DNA from: Neptunomonas sp.
GTDB lineage: Bacteria; Pseudomonadota; Gammaproteobacteria; Pseudomonadales; Balneatricaceae
Length of the DNA stretch: 5,612 nucleotides
Reading direction: 5' to 3'
Assembly (NCBI GenBank): GCA_004195305.1
Contig: SDWN01000817.1
Coordinates: 1 to 5,612 of the forward strand
Shown: positions 5,277 to 5,612 of the stretch, piece by piece
Layout of the letters: every line of letters begins with the position of its first letter
Numbering within the stretch: position 1 is the first letter of the stretch
Notes under the pieces: model-generated
What the model saw: only the letters and a program-made list of their open reading frames with translations
Told to the model about the DNA's origin: nothing
The model's database searches: none
Position numbers and translations under genes: made by a program

Positions 5277-5576
5277 CTAACGATGTTTTCTGGATCGTTT
5301 TTTCTTAGGGTGCGATTTTTTATGCAGCGGCGCCAGCTTGGGGTTGCTGATTTTCAGTTGATAATAGCCGACCATCAGCACCAGCAGTAAAAACATGAAC
5401 GAGAGCATCTGGTTTAGTTTCAGCGTCTCTAGGGAGACCTGCCAGACGATCAGTGACACTGCCGACCACCCTAGCACCATCCACAGATTGCGCCCCTTCA
5501 TGCGCCCTCCCAGCTCCGCCCAGTTATAGACCCAAAATACCGCCAACACGACAACAACCAGTATCCAGATAAACAT
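5277..5576 (-). CDS. Hypothetical small membrane protein with three TM segments and a basic C-terminal tail
   Basis: I do not recognise a family. The 99-residue product has three hydrophobic segments at about residues 2-18 (FIWILVVVVLAVFWVYN), 31-47 (LWMVLGWSAVSLIVWQV) and 57-74 (MLSFMFLLLVLMVGYYQL). The tail from 76 to 99 is dominated by Lys, Arg and His, ending KKSHPKKKRSRKHR. The loop between the first two segments has Arg, Lys and Arg and the tail is strongly positive, so the positive-inside rule predicts N-terminus outside and both the first loop and the tail in the cytoplasm. GGGGAG (5584-5589) lies 7 bases before the ATG at 5576, supporting the start. The stop is TAG. It converges on phaC and probably belongs to a separate transcript entering from beyond the window's right edge. 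The good Shine-Dalgarno and typical membrane-protein composition make it a likely real gene; its function is unknown. Confidence 0.75.
   Translation of the reverse strand: MFIWILVVVVLAVFWVYNWAELGGRMKGRNLWMVLGWSAVSLIVWQVSLETLKLNQMLSFMFLLLVLMVGYYQLKISNPKLAPLHKKSHPKKKRSRKHR
5279..5303 (+). terminator. Weak plus-strand terminator-like hairpin inside the 3' end of the convergent gene
   Basis: AACGAT (5279-5284) and ATCGTT (5294-5299) pair around nine bases, and a run of six T (5298-5303) follows on the plus strand. The stem is short and mostly A-T. It could act as a backup stop for phaC transcripts, but it overlaps the last codons of the opposing gene, so the sequence may simply reflect lysine- and arginine-rich coding. 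Confidence 0.25.
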
Positions 5577-5612
5577 CGACTTGCTCCCCGTGGAATCCGT
5601 TTCACCCTGATC

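Noticed and set aside
1..5612. CRISPR array, tRNA, rRNA, insertion sequence or phage gene
   Set aside because: No regularly spaced repeats, no tRNA-like cloverleaf or rRNA motif, and no transposase, integrase or phage protein was seen. The only transposon-like sequence is the library adapter.

Overview
The window reads as a chromosomal piece of a Gammaproteobacterium that stores polyhydroxyalkanoate (PHA), possibly a marine Oceanospirillales-type organism. That placement is an inference from the style of the proteins: a single-subunit class I-like PHA synthase next to a short phasin, and a Dpp/Opp-type ABC importer. No marker gene in the window fixes the taxon. The first 19 bases are not genomic. 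They match the Tn5/Nextera transposase mosaic end exactly, so this is the untrimmed end of a short-read assembly contig.

Layout: (1) 1-19 is adapter. (2) 20-396, minus strand, is the N-terminal 125 codons of a DppB-type ABC permease, cut off by the contig end. (3) 397-704 is a non-coding gap holding a long stem-loop just after the next gene's stop. (4) 705-2261, minus strand, is a family 5 solute-binding protein with a clear signal peptide. It precedes the permease in transcription order, giving a binding protein-then-permease arrangement. (5) 2262-2639 is a divergent intergenic region with several palindromes and candidate promoters facing both ways. (6) 2640-2999, plus strand, is a small phasin. 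(7) 3000-3249 is a spacer that stays open in the phasin frame for 72 codons past the stop and carries a decaying 15-bp repeat. (8) 3250-4953, plus strand, is PHA synthase PhaC with an intact Cys-Asp-His triad. (9) 4954-5276 is non-coding, with a probable phaC terminator and a 12-bp tandem repeat. (10) 5277-5576, minus strand, is an unrecognised 99-residue protein with three membrane segments and a very basic tail.

Functionally there are two units. One is a periplasmic-binding-protein-dependent importer for a peptide-like or other small substrate; the substrate cannot be read from the sequence. The other is a phaP-phaC granule pair: PhaC polymerises hydroxyacyl-CoA and the phasin coats the growing granule. 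No phaA, phaB, phaR or phaZ is present here. Nothing in the window is clear evidence of a new system. The items most worth a second look are the open reading frame past the phasin stop, the palindrome overlapping a candidate phasin promoter, and the small membrane protein.
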